From Carex sylvatica (lineage: Eukaryota; Streptophyta; Magnoliopsida; Poales; Cyperaceae), in assembly GCA_964058845.1 (NCBI GenBank), contig CAXKVR010000040.1, forward strand, positions 186,001 through 250,000: 64,000 bases of DNA, in the 5' to 3' direction. The position numbers were made by a program, and so were the translations under genes. Positions 11,878 through 22,248 of the stretch are shown here, one piece after another. The notes beneath the pieces are model-generated. The model worked only from the letters and a program-made list of their open reading frames with translations. It ran no database searches and was not told the origin of the DNA. The stretch's first letter is position 1. Every line of letters starts with the position of its first letter.

Positions 11878-12880
11878 ATGCGTAGATCTTCTAGACGGTG
11901 GAGAGACCCACAAGCGACTGCAGTGGGTCCAGATGCTATGGATCCGCCTGGAGCGGGTCCGTCCTCGGTGGATCCGACGGGAGCGGGTCCATCCTCAGTG
12001 GATCCGACTGGAGCGGGTCCGTCCTCGGGTGGAGCGGAGCAGTCATATGAGGATATGGCTGGAGCGGAATTTGAGGATCCGACTGGAGCGGATCCGTCAT
12101 CTCAGACTGGGAGTAGAGATGGTTGGCATGATCCTGACACTTTAAGTCCTCTTCTATGGACTCATCATGTTAAGCACCGTGTCTCGTTGGCATCTATTGA
12201 GGTACGTGATTTTTATACGTAATGTTAAATAGTACTAAAAAATGACACGATTTGAGTCTCACAAATTGATAATAAATACAGGGCGATGTCATGCTTACGG
12301 TGAGGCACCGCAGGTCAGAGATTCTGTTCGTTGCACATCCACTGATGCAGCGATGCCTCATTAATCTTGGATTGTATCAGATTACCACCATGCCGCAGAG
12401 TAAGATCGATGTATCTCTTATGCATGGTCTAGCCGAGAGATGGCGACCTGAGACCCATACATTTCATCCCTGTCCCCGGTACGTACAGATGCAGAGGTGA
12501 TAGGCTCCCACCGACCATATGGAGATACGATGGAGCACGACTACGAGGCTGGTGGGAGTACAGGGGAGAATGTAGATGGCTTTGCCTCTGCATTATTTGG
12601 CGCACCGCCTCCTTCCACGTATCCTCCAACCTGGGGGCAAGATACATGGGACATGCGTACACAGTCATCTATACCATTTGATCCATGGGTTTCTGGCACA
12701 GGTATGCATGACATGTATACGGAGGTTCAGGAGGATGTGGGAGAGGAGGGTTCAGAGGACGACTTAGGAGATATTAGTCCGCACAGTCAGACACAGAGGC
12801 GCCAGCAGCCACACAGGGATCGCAAAGGCAAAGCAGCTGATAGGTGGGATCTCTCCGGAAAGAAACAACGAGGCAGATGA
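11878..12880 (+). pseudogene. Plant mobile domain (PMD) gene inside the MULE, internally deleted
   Basis: Exon 1 (11878-12201) starts MRRSSRRW and has DPTGAGPSS repeats. A GT/AG intron leads to exon 2 from 12282, with LGLYQITTMPQSKIDVSLMH and GLAERWRPETHTFH. This is the opening of the plant mobile domain found in MAIN/MAIL proteins and in transposon-borne relatives. At about 12470 the frame is lost. The text then jumps to a low-complexity acidic tail (12497-12880, stop TGA at 12878) like the end of transposon-borne PMD proteins. The middle of the PMD, normally several hundred residues, is missing. PMD genes are known companions of MULE transposases; their role in the element is unknown. This copy is non-functional as read. 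Confidence 0.75.
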
Positions 12881-12892
12881 TTTTTTTTTTTT

Positions 12893-12965
12893 TTAGTTAT
12901 GACTGTAGTATTTTTTTTTAGTTATGACTGTAGTATTTTTTTTTAGTTATGACTGTAGTATTTTG
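12893..12965 (+). repeat. Short tandem repeat after the PMD gene
   Basis: Three units of about 25 bp (TTTAGTTATGACTGTAGTAT plus a T run) follow the PMD stop codon directly. Confidence 0.8.
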
Positions 12966-13405
12966 ACTCTGGGACTGTATTATTATATGTTTGGGACTGT
13001 ACTATTAGCTTTTTTTCATTATGACTTTTATGTTGTTATCACTTTACATTTCGTGGTTTTTATTTGCGGGCGTCAAAAAAAAGTTATTAGTTACAACATA
13101 ATTATAACTAACCAAGTTTTAAAACTAAGTAATTATATCGGAACCGTCTCATCTAAGTTATAACTTATATATTTCATCATTTTTAAAACTAAGCAATTCT
13201 AAAATCGTCTTCCAGCAGACCGCCTGCGGCAGGGCGTGTAGTTCTGAATTAGTTTAAAATAGTTTAATAATACAATTAAATTACAGCAGTTCAACAATAC
13301 AACTAAAATTGAACAATACAACTAAAGTTCAACAATACAACTAAAGTTATGCAATACAATTAAAGTTCGTAGCTTATTTTCACACTAGCAATAGAGTGAA
13401 GAACT

Positions 13406-16400
13406 TCATCTGGCCCGACGTGCGAATAAACCTAAAAAACGACCAGATTTTCTTGTACCAGCGGCAGGTGCAGCATTACTTGTAGATGCTTGGCTGCTAG
13501 ATGATTGGCTCGCAGGAGGGGGGGGGATGTGTTCTACCAGTTGCTTCAGCAACAACTCTAGCATTTTCTCTTTCATTGTGTGCGTTTATGGCATCTGGAC
13601 ATAACAATACAATTCAGTTACTACTATAATAAAATCATAAATTAGTGTTATACAAAAAAAAAAAAAATACCTGCTGTGCGCCTTTCAGAAACAGAACGAC
13701 GAGCTCGATTTCCCGACGGTCGCCTACTGCCCATCTCGTCCATGGTCATTACAACACGCTTGTGTCTCCTTCTCCCCTTTCTTATCCATTCTTCTGAAGG
13801 AAGTATTCTATCACCGACATATGAAGGCCACTCATGCTGATCGGGATAAGAATGCAAAGATCCACCCCAAGTGGAAACAAGGTAATCGGTACGATACATG
13901 TCAGCAACATAGTGATCCTCACAGTAGTTTCTCACTCGGCATACCGCCATCACGTGACTACAGGGTATGTGACTTAGTTGGGGTCCTTGGCATGTACAGG
14001 TTACCGTCCTGGCATCTCCGAATTTAACAACGTACTTGCAAGCCCTCTTCACAAACTCCATAGTGCCATCTGGTTTGCGGCTGGTAGGAACGTATTCATT
14101 TGGATTTTGCACTTCGAATTCTGTACCATCATTTCCCATCGGGATCACGTTCATAGTTGCACCTTTGTCCCTGTATTGTTCTAGTTTCTCCTCCACCCTT
14201 GTTGAAAATGACTGGTTCATCCTTATTAATTCTGCGGCCTTAGCACGCCGTTCTTGAAACCAGGCATTTAACTTATAAAATGTGTCTTCTACAATTGCAG
14301 CCACAGGTAACATCCGGCTCTGCTTGAAAACTGCATTCAGCGACTCGGACCCGTTGGTGGTCATAATTCCCCAACGCCAACCTCCATCACGAGATTGATA
14401 TATTTTCTCGTATGCTGGATCTTCGTTGACATCTCGCGGATTATTTTTGCCGACCTTCATTAAGTAGAGATTTGCCTTTGGCATGTACTACAAAAAAATA
14501 AGAAAATAAAATAATATAAGTAAACAATTGTACTAAAAAACCGTCGTCTGAAAATACAATAATATATGTAAACAACTGTAATATATATACCTTTGCAAAA
14601 CTGCGAGTCATCTCTACCACTCTTCTCGGCTTTTTCTTTCTGCAATTTCGTTTAAATGTTTCTAGAACCCACTTGTCATTTCCGGTTGCCTTGGAAAGGT
14701 TCTCCGTAACGTGTTGCATACACAACCTGTGCACACACTCACCAGTATGTGTTGACCAACCGTAATGTTCACGATCAAACAGAAATTTTATTCCTTTTTG
14801 CTGGTCTGATATCACACAGAAAAACTTTCCTTCCCCAATCACCCGTCTTCTTAAAAACTGCATAAAAAATCCCCAGTTCTCACCATCCTCTTTACGAACA
14901 ATTGCAAAGGCCAAAGGCAACAACTGGTTCTCAGCATCATATGCACATGCTATCAGTAACCTCCCCTCATAACGGCCAGACATGAAGCATGCATCAATGC
15001 TGATAACGGGTCTGATGTATGGCACAGCTTGGATACAAGCACCAAAAGCCCATGCTATGCCCTTGAATTGTTGAGCTCCCTCTATTAGCACTCCTTCTTT
15101 ATCAAAAAAGGGGCCATGCCACCTCTCATATACAGTACCGACATTTGTACTTGCCATGGCCTGGAGCAATGGTGCCAGATAGCCGTATGAATCCTTCCAA
15201 CTACCGAATATTCTGCAAATTGCAAGTTCACGACCTCTCCACAGCCTGTTGTATTTTGGAGTTACATATTTGTATTTGTGTCTGACGGTTCTAGCCACCG
15301 CCTTGATGCTCATGGATGGATCCTCCTTAATGTCTTCCTCAATTGCATCGGCAATTAGTGATGCCGTCAGCTGTGAATGGTCTGTCCTAGTGGATGCAGA
15401 CTTGCATGTATGGGGTGGTTCACACTTTTTAATCATCCATGCTTCTCCGGCACCTGCAGGGGTTGCAAAAAGGCGAAACTCGCACCGCGGGTGAGTTTTA
15501 CACAGCACAACTAACCTTGTTCGATCCCTTTTGTGTATTTTACATTCCCAGTTGCCGTGAACATGAGTCTCGTAGATTTTTTTGATAAGTTCATCTATGT
15601 TGGTATAAAGTTGCCCTGGGGCAAGTTCGTCATTGTATACAACACGAGGGCCAAAATAACTAATGTCTGCCTCTTCAAAAGCTGTGGTATCGTTGAATGT
15701 GGCGACCGGATGCTTATTTCCCTGACCTCTAATCGGGAATTTTTCTTCCCTGGATAAACCTGGTACATTTGCATCGCCATCTGATAAGTCATGAGATTCC
15801 CAGATCCCTTCGTATTCATCTCCCGTTTTTATTTCATTTTCTGGTATGGCATCAATAGCATCAACATCAATATCAATATCAGTTCGATTAACGGGTACCG
15901 GTCCTGACTCTGGCATAGTTGGAAATCTAGGGATTATGGGTGTCTGTCTGGGTGGTGGTGGTAAATCTTCAATATTTTCAGGAGAGTTGTGGTGGTACCC
16001 TTGGTTGGCATAAGGAGAGTGGTGGTGGTATCCCTGGTTGTCATAAGGAGAGTTGTGGTGGTATCCCTGGTTGTCATAAGGGGAGTGGTGCTGGTACCCC
16101 TGGTTGTCATAAGGGGAGTGGTGGTGGTACCCCTGGTTGTCATAAGGGGAGTGGTGGTGGTATCCCGGGTTGTCATAACCGGAAGGTCCAGCTTCGGCCA
16201 CACTAGAAGGTCCAGCTCCGGCCGCACTAGAAGGTCCAGCCCCACCTCGGGGAACCCTCTTTAAATATATGTCCATTACGGAGACCCCACTAGACTAAAA
16301 TTGAGTGTACACAACTCTCCACAAATTCACATCTGTTATTGGAAACCTCACAAAGTAAGGTCTACCCCCCGCCCCACCCCTTTGTGAGTTGTCAATCCGT

Positions 16401-16579
16401 GTAGCCAATTCTATTTCATACCTGTTGGGGTTTACAGCAATCTTTTCGTATATTATCTGCTTAAGTTCCTGAAATGTGGTATTTTCATTAACCTCGAAGC
16501 CAAATGCCGCGTCTTTCGTGTAATACACGCCATCTACACCCTTTTGTAGCTTGCCGCCCATATACAGTGCAACTAACAT
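13406..16579 (-). CDS. MULE transposase, three exons, one amber codon and one 1-bp slip
   Basis: Exon 1 runs from MLVALYMGGKLQ (16579) to SFAK (14591), exon 2 is 14487-13671 and exon 3 is 13594-13406; introns have GT/AG ends and fit the phase. The order is an N-terminal ubiquitin/PB1-like MULE region, a YDNQGYHHHSP repeat (16190-15990), the zinc-binding/WRKY-like start of the transposase, and the DDE core. The core shows VISIDACFMSGRY (D1), FFCVISDQQKG (D2) and TTNGSESLN (likely E). A SWIM zinc finger (CTCQGPQLSHIPCSH) lies at about 13960. It would bind the terminal repeats and cut out the element in the nucleus. Two faults: an in-frame TAG at 16292-16294 between the N-terminal region and MDIYLKRVPRG, and a run of nine C in exon 3 (13519-13527) that shifts the last ~35 codons. 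A start at 16276 would still give a protein with the DDE and SWIM parts. Confidence 0.9.
14488..14590 (-). other. Intron 1 of the MULE transposase
   Basis: 103 bp, donor AAAG/GTATAT and acceptor TTTGTAG/TACATG. Removing it joins SFAK to YMPKANLYLM in phase. The intron contains two AT-rich near-copies of ATTGTTTACATATATTATT. Confidence 0.85.
15985..16195 (-). repeat. In-frame 33-bp tandem repeat in the transposase N-terminus
   Basis: About six copies of a 33-bp unit encode the 11-residue repeat YDNQGYHHHSP. Because 33 is a multiple of three, copy-number change keeps the frame. Plus-strand ORFs in this block are shadows. Confidence 0.9.
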
Positions 16580-16693
16580 CTTTTACTTAACAAACTACAT
16601 TTAAAAAAAATAATTTTATAAGTATTATAATAATTGTTCAGTAATTATAACGAGCACAATAATAAATGGCTAATTTAAAAAAAAATTACGTGT

Positions 16694-16870
16694 TGCTACG
16701 GTAATGCTACAGTAATGCTACGGTAATGCTACGGTAATGCTACAGTAATGCTACGGTAATGCTACGATAATGCTGCGGTAATGCTGCGGTAATGCTACAG
16801 TAATGCTGCGGTAATGCTGCGGTAATGCTACAGTAATGCTACGGTAATGCTACAGTAATGCTACGGTAAT
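16694..16870. repeat. 11-bp minisatellite (GCTACGGTAAT) upstream of the MULE transposase
   Basis: Sixteen contiguous units of GCTACGGTAAT with A/G variants (GCTACAGTAAT, GCTGCGGTAAT) lie between the transposase start and the right inverted repeat. This is the likely promoter or leader region of that gene. Confidence 0.92.
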
Positions 16871-16999
16871 TGACTAATTAGTAATAATTAAAAAGAATTT
16901 ACAAAATAATACCTGTCGTTACAGGAGACGGGCGTGAATTCGATTTTGTTCGGAATGAGGAATGAGGCAGAGAAGAGAGAGAATGAGGCAGAGGAGAGA

Positions 17000-17229
17000 A
17001 AATATAATGCATAGTGGACCGCCAGGGGGGGGGGGTTTGCTTGGGGTAGTGGACCGCCCAGGGTTGGGGCGGTTTGGTTGGGGTAGTGGACCGCCTTGGG
17101 CCCTGGCGGTTTCCTTCAATAATTGGGCCGCCCGTGGGCCTGGCGGTCGGGGGTAGTAATAAAAAAAATTAATTACAGGGGCATTGTTAAAATTTAGTTT
17201 TTTTTTAGGGGTATTAATAAAAATGGCTG
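17000..17229 (-). repeat. Right terminal inverted repeat of the MULE
   Basis: Complement of 10222-10415, ending at the TSD 17230-17238. It holds a run of ten G at about 17026-17035 and two copies of a GGGGTAGTGGACCGCC unit. Confidence 0.9.
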
Positions 17230-18560
17230 CAAATATAATTACTTCATATATTCAAAAAAATAAAACTAACCTATTTTTTTCACTTATTAAAAATAAATCT
17301 AACATTTTGAAAAATAAATCTAACATATTCAAACAAATATAATTACTTCACATATTCAAAAAAATAAAACTAACCAATTTTTTTAACCTATTAAAAATAA
17401 ATCTAACATATTCAAAACAAATATAATTACTTCACATATTCAAAAAAATAAAACTAACCTATTTTTTTCACATATTAAAAATAAATCTAACATTTTGAAA
17501 AATAAATATAACCTATTCAAAACAAATATAATTACTTCACATATTCAAAAAAATAAAACTAACCTGTTTTTTTCATATATTAAAAATAAATCTAACCTAT
17601 TCGAAACAAATATAATTACTTCACATATTCAAAAAAATAAAACTGACCATTTTTTTTAACCTATTAAAAATAAATCTAACATTTTGAAAAATAAATCTAA
17701 CATATTCAAAACAAATATAATTACTTCACATATTCAAAAAAATAAAACTAACCTATTTTTTCACATATTAAAAATAAATCTAACATTTTGAAAAATAAAT
17801 CTAACCTATTCAAAATAAATATAATTACTTCACATATTCAAAGAAATAAAACTAGCCTATTTTTTCACATATTAAAAATAAATCTAACATTTTGAAAAAT
17901 AAAATCCAACTTATTCAAAACAAATATAATTACTTCACATATTCAAAAAAATAAAACTGACCAATTTTTTTAACCTATTAAAAATAAATCTAACATTTTG
18001 AAAAATAAATCTAACATATTCAAAACAAATATAATTACTTCACATATTCAAAAAAATAAAACTAACCTATTTTTTCACATATTAAAAATAAATCTAACAT
18101 TTTGAAAAATAAAATTCAACTTATTCAAAACAAATATAATTGCTTCACATATTCAAAAAAATAAAACTGACCAATTTTTTTAACCTATTAAAAATAAATC
18201 TAACATATTCAAAACAAATATAATTACTTCACATATTCAAAAAAATAAAACTAACATATTTTTTTCTCATATTAAAAATAAATCTAACATTTTGAAAAAT
18301 AAATCTAACATATTCAAAACAAATATAATTACTTCACATATTCAAAAAAATAAAACTAACCTATTTTTTTCACATATTAAAAATAAATCTAACATTTTGA
18401 AAAATAAATCTAACATATTCAAAACAAATATAATTACTTCACAAATTCAAAAAAATAAAACTAACCTATTTTTTTCACATATTAAAAATAAATCTAACAT
18501 TTTGAGAAATAAAATTAAACATATTCAAAACAAATATAATTACTTCACATATTCAAATCT
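17230..18560. repeat. Tandem array of ~82-106 bp units in the hAT leader intron
   Basis: About 13-14 units, each containing TATAATTACTTCACATATTC, AAAAAAATAAAACTAACC and TTTTTTCACATATTAAAAAT. Unit length alternates because the block AAATCTAACATTTTGAAAAA is present or absent. The part left of the MULE (10200-10221) is the same sequence, which shows that the MULE landed inside the array. Confidence 0.92.
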
Positions 18561-19020
18561 AACATAAACTAAATAAATCTAACATATTCAAAAAATCTAA
18601 CAAATCTAACATAAATAAATCTAACAAATCTAATTACTTAATAAATTTAACAAATCTAACAAATCTAATTACTTAATATTCAATAAATCTAGCATAAACT
18701 AAATGTAATCTACAAAAATAAATTAATCTAACATGAAATAAATGTTACCTTTAAATCTCGCAAAAAAATCTTGCGGGAGGTGCTGAACTTCATAATTTCG
18801 ATACCTTCGTAATTCCATTTGTGGATTTGTAGAATGAATTAAATTTACAACTATATTTTTTTTAAATAATAAATTAAAAATTTGAGAATAATAAAATTTG
18901 AGAATTGAGATTGAGATAATTAGAGATTGAGAGATTGAGAGATGAGAGAATGAGAGTGAATTTTTTGAGAGGAAGATGGGGTATTTAAAGAAAATATTGG
19001 AGAGGGAATAAAATTTGAAA
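18561..19020 (-). promoter_or_regulatory. Likely 5' exon and promoter side of the hAT element
   Basis: Degenerate AAATCTAACA repeats give way near 18750 to less repetitive sequence with a good minus-strand donor (TTTAAAG/GTAACATTT). Purine-rich GAGATTGAGA repeats lie at about 18900-18960, and a TATTTAAAG-like motif at about 18980. This fits a non-coding first exon for the transposase, by inference only. Confidence 0.35.
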
Positions 19021-19084
19021 AAAAAAAAACCCGACGGGACTAGTTGGTCCGGCCGGTTCGAGCCCGGTTGAACCGGCGGGAAAA

Positions 19085-19376
19085 TTTCAAAAAAATTTGA
19101 ATTTTTTTTTTAAATGGGTAACGGGTACGGGTATAGGGTACTGGTACGGGTACGGGCGGGCGATTGGTCAGGTCGGGTGGGTACGGGCGTAATTCGGGAC
19201 GGGTATGTCCAGGTATTTTATCAAATAACCCTACCCTACCCGTTTTATGTCCCTACCCGTGTACTTATTTATCCGACCTATACCCGGACTTGAGCACGGA
19301 TACTCCAGATAGCGGCCACGGATGGATCGGGTACGGACGAACTGATAAGGGTATTTACAAACCACTAGATGGCAGG
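19085..19376. repeat. GC-rich subterminal repeats of the hAT element (5' side)
   Basis: GGGTACGGGTA, GGGCGGGC and related motifs mirror the block at 6262-6415. The sequence stops looking element-like after TTTACAAACCACTAG. Confidence 0.65.
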
Positions 19377-19507
19377 TAAGATAATATTAAAAGATGGTTT
19401 TAAAAAATGATTCATTTGAGATATTCCGTGCAGGAATAGCGTCAGATCCAATGTCCACAGGAAAAGCGAGTAGGAGACCACTCAGGAGTCAGGACTCAGC
19501 CAAAGAA

Positions 19508-19622
19508 GAATTCGTATCCTCTGACTTTACCCAAATTTTTAGTTAAGATCTGGACCGTTCGATTTAAATCTGCACTAATATTAATGGCTCCAAGTGTTAT
19601 AGGCGTGGGTTGGATTGGATTC
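19508..19622. mobile_element. Short Mutator-type MITE, GTATCCTCTG family
   Basis: A 115-bp element starting GAATTCGTATCCTCTGAC and ending GATTGGATTC, flanked by an exact 9-bp duplication GCCAAAGAA (19499-19507 and 19623-19631). The interior (GACCGTTCGATTTAAATCTG then CACTAATATTAA) matches the larger relatives at 25.9, 26.2 and 44.8 kb, so this is an internal-deletion form. Confidence 0.88.
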
Positions 19623-19631
19623 GCCAAAGAA

Positions 19632-21060
19632 AGAATGTCAATTATTAAGAAAATTAATAATTAGTTAAACAGATTTCAATGTTTTTGTGGATAATATAAA
19701 AGCGACCCCGGATAGCGATGCCAAACGCTCGCCAATTATTTTATTCATACCATTTTTAAGAGAGGTAATTAATATCAAAATTCTAAAGAAAGCACGCGGC
19801 GTATCCTCACAGGAGACTATTTTATTTGAATTTTGAGTTTTAGCGAAGATTTATCGGTCTCGAATGACTTTGTTCTCTTCTCTGAATGTTTGATTTGTAA
19901 TTCGAGTTAAATTTAGAGTTCAAATTGAAATAAATTTGTTGAATTTTGTTGAGTACTCAATTAGTCAATGGATTTAAATCCGATTAACTTAAACTCGATT
20001 CAATATTTTTTTTTGTTCCCTGACGAATCCTAGATCCGCAATATTTTCAAACCCTTAATTTGTTTTATTGTTTCTCTTTTTTGTTTTCTATTATTTTTTT
20101 ATTATACATTTGGCACTAATAACATATTATTTAATAGACGAGATAACGTATTATTTAGTCGTTGATATTGAATAACGGCGTACTATTATTTGGAGTTGAG
20201 TGTCGTTTATTAGTTACGAAATAAATTTCACCAAATGCAATAAACGAAATAAATTTCACCAATGCAATACGCGATATAAATAAGTACGATAATAGTTTAG
20301 AAAAATAGTCACGGCGTGTTAATTACGGCTTGTTAATTACGGCATGGCATGACACGTTTTTTCAATCTAGGTGATCTAAATACACTCAATTACGAGGGTA
20401 CAAACTGGTTATGCACAACACAGAGCTGCGTGGATAGTAAAGTCTGAATTTTTGAGAAATCGATAATAAAATCATAATTTTGAAATAATGGTAACTAGAA
20501 AATTTCGGTAGGAGACCACTCAGGGAATCGAATTATATGTATCCAGAATCACTGTCGGTGGCCTCCCAGTTCAAAAATTAAATGTGATCGGCCTCCTTTA
20601 ACAGTGACCAACCCTACATTTCAGTGACTGAGGGAGCAGGTGATCTCCTTCCACCACTCAGCCAAAGAGAGGGGACGAGGTATTAAATAATTGAATCAAT
20701 AATTAATCAGATTTCAATATTCTTCTGGATGAATAGAATTGACTCCAGATAGAGATAGGGATGCCAAACGCTCCATCACGGCATTACATTAGACCATTAA
20801 GATTCAATTTCAATAAATCCATAATTTATCATGACAGACCACTGACATCGAAATTTATACTTAATTTTTACCCTTTTCTCCACATCGCGTGAGCGTGTTG
20901 GCCTGATGCCGAATTCCGGATCACATTTCTTTCATTTGCCGCAAAATAGTTGACAACGAAAAAATTGTTGAAAAGAAGTTGCATACGATTCTCTCAACGG
21001 GCTTTACAATTTTACTTTGGTACAAAGGTTTTGTTTTGATATATATATATATATATATAT
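19632..21060. other. Intergenic repeats, no gene seen
   Basis: A segment containing GATGCCAAACGCTC occurs twice (about 19630-19790 and 20680-20870) in the same orientation with clear divergence. The phrase TAGGAGACCACTCAGG also occurs twice (about 19470 and 20511). These are probably dispersed-repeat remnants. A (TA)n microsatellite lies at about 21038-21060. Confidence 0.4.
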
Positions 21061-22248
21061 ATTAATGTGCATTCGTATGTATATGAGCCGATATGCATAA
21101 GGTCTAAATTTGAAATTTTAAAATTCAAAAAGTTGATTTGAACCGTTCATATTATTTTTCATATTAATATGTGCTTTGAGACCAAATTTTATATTTTTCT
21201 AATTTTTTTTACTATTTATTAAACTACTTTGAAAATTATTGATTCAACGGTGGCTGCTGATTTTACTGTTGGATCAACAATTTTCAAAGTGGCTTAATAA
21301 ACAGCAAGGTTCTAAATAGCGATTATAGCGGCATAACAGGGAGAAAAAAAAAAAAAACTATTGCGAATAGCGTAGCTATATCGAAAGCTATCATACATAG
21401 CGTTTTTTCCTTTTCAAATTTTATATTCTATATTTCTATTAATTATCAACATAATCAATAGGAGAATTGAGATAACAACTAAATCACAACTAATCTAAGT
21501 TTATACTTTTTATCAATTATGCAAATAAGAAGGAAAAAAAGAATCTAAAAAGTAATATTATTTAATAGTTCATATTACATAATATTACATATTATAATAG
21601 ACAAAGAATAACTAATTTTATAAGGTGAATGAAGTCAGTATACATATTTAAATATTTTATATATTATAATAATACTAATAATTAAAATCAACTTTCAATT
21701 GAAACAAATGATAATACTTTTAGAAATGAATACTATACGAAGAGCAATCAAAAGGAAGAATTAATATTTGAATATTTCTCAATATAGAATGAGAGAATAA
21801 ATCATGCACAAATAAAAACAGAAGCATATAGTTTGGTTTAGCATACTTATCGTAGAAGACCATGTAGAATTAAAAATAGGAATAGAAGAATAGAAGTCCA
21901 TATAAATTGTAAAAAAAAGAAGCCCATGTAGCACAGCGGTAGCAATAGCGTATCGCATTTAGCGGTAATAGCGGTCAGCTATTAGAGCTATAGGTATCGT
22001 AGCTGAGTTAGCGTACTTTTATCTCATAATGTAGCGTTTATGGTCCGAAAAAGCTATAGTGCTGCTATAGCTAGCTATTTAGAACCCTGATAAATAGTAA
22101 ACAAATTCAGAAAAATGTAAAATTTGGTTTCGAAGCACATATTAATATAGAGAACAAGATGAACGGGTCATATCGACTTTTTGAATTTTAAAATTTCAAA
22201 TTTAGACCGTATGCATATCAGTCTATATGCATACGAAGGCACATTAAT
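21061..22248. mobile_element. Foldback element with long inverted arms, carrying a nested hAT MITE
   Basis: The left arm starts ATTAATGTGCATTCGTATG and the right arm ends with its complement (22230-22248). The arms pair over about 160 bp (AAATTTGAAATTTTAAAATT, GAACCGTTCAT and CCAAATTTTATATTTTTC are matched). Between them is a small inner hairpin (GAAAATTATTGATTCAAC with GTTGGATCAACAATTTTC). It lies next to (TA)n tracts and codes for nothing. Confidence 0.75.
21305..22089. mobile_element. Non-autonomous hAT-type MITE, 785 bp
   Basis: Inverted ends CAAGGTTCTAAATAGC and CAGGGTTCTAAATAGC, with TATAGC/AGCGATA-like motifs inside both termini. It is flanked by 8-bp repeats ATAAACAG (21297-21304) and ATAAATAG (22090-22097), one mismatch. 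The 8-bp duplication and ends fit the hAT superfamily. It sits in the foldback element 21061-22248 and shows the order of insertion. Confidence 0.85.

Larger units (their letters stand above)
10222..17229. mobile_element. Mutator-like element (MULE), 7.0 kb, nearly complete
   Basis: Long terminal inverted repeats of roughly 200 bp start CGGCCATTTTTATTAATACC at 10222 and CAGCCATTTTTATTAATACC (complement) at 17229. They continue through CCCGACCGCCAGGCCC-type GC-rich sequence to GGCGGTCCACTATGCATTAT. The element is flanked by an exact 9-bp target duplication CAAATATAA (10213-10221 and 17230-17238). The host sequence on both sides is the same tandem array unit, so the insertion split that array. 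The element carries two convergent transcription units: the MULE transposase on the minus strand (13406-16579) and a deleted PMD gene on the plus strand (11878-12880). Low divergence between the inverted repeats suggests a fairly recent insertion. Confidence 0.95.
6254..19376 (-). mobile_element. Decayed hAT element, split by a nested MULE
   Basis: Both ends are rich in GGGTACGGGTA / GGGCCGGGC motifs (6262-6415 and about 19085-19330), typical subterminal repeats of plant hAT elements. Between them lies a BED-finger hAT transposase pseudogene on the minus strand (7190-9618) and a long 5' non-coding part with tandem arrays. The unit is interrupted by the MULE at 10222-17229. The outer termini are approximate: short TAGGTTGC-like and TAGTGGTTTG-like ends can be proposed, but no 8-bp duplication was confirmed. 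Transcription of the transposase would start near 19 kb. Confidence 0.7.

Noticed and set aside
15940..16264. Gly/His- and Val-rich ORFs on the plus strand and Thr-rich ORF on the minus strand
   Set aside because: Other-frame readings of the 33-bp coding repeat of the MULE transposase.
17240..18560. CRISPR-like direct repeat array
   Set aside because: Units are 82-106 bp, contiguous and degenerate, with no unique spacers, in a plant genome.
18292..18567. 91-codon Lys/Asn-rich ORF
   Set aside because: Comes from the tandem array unit in the hAT intron.
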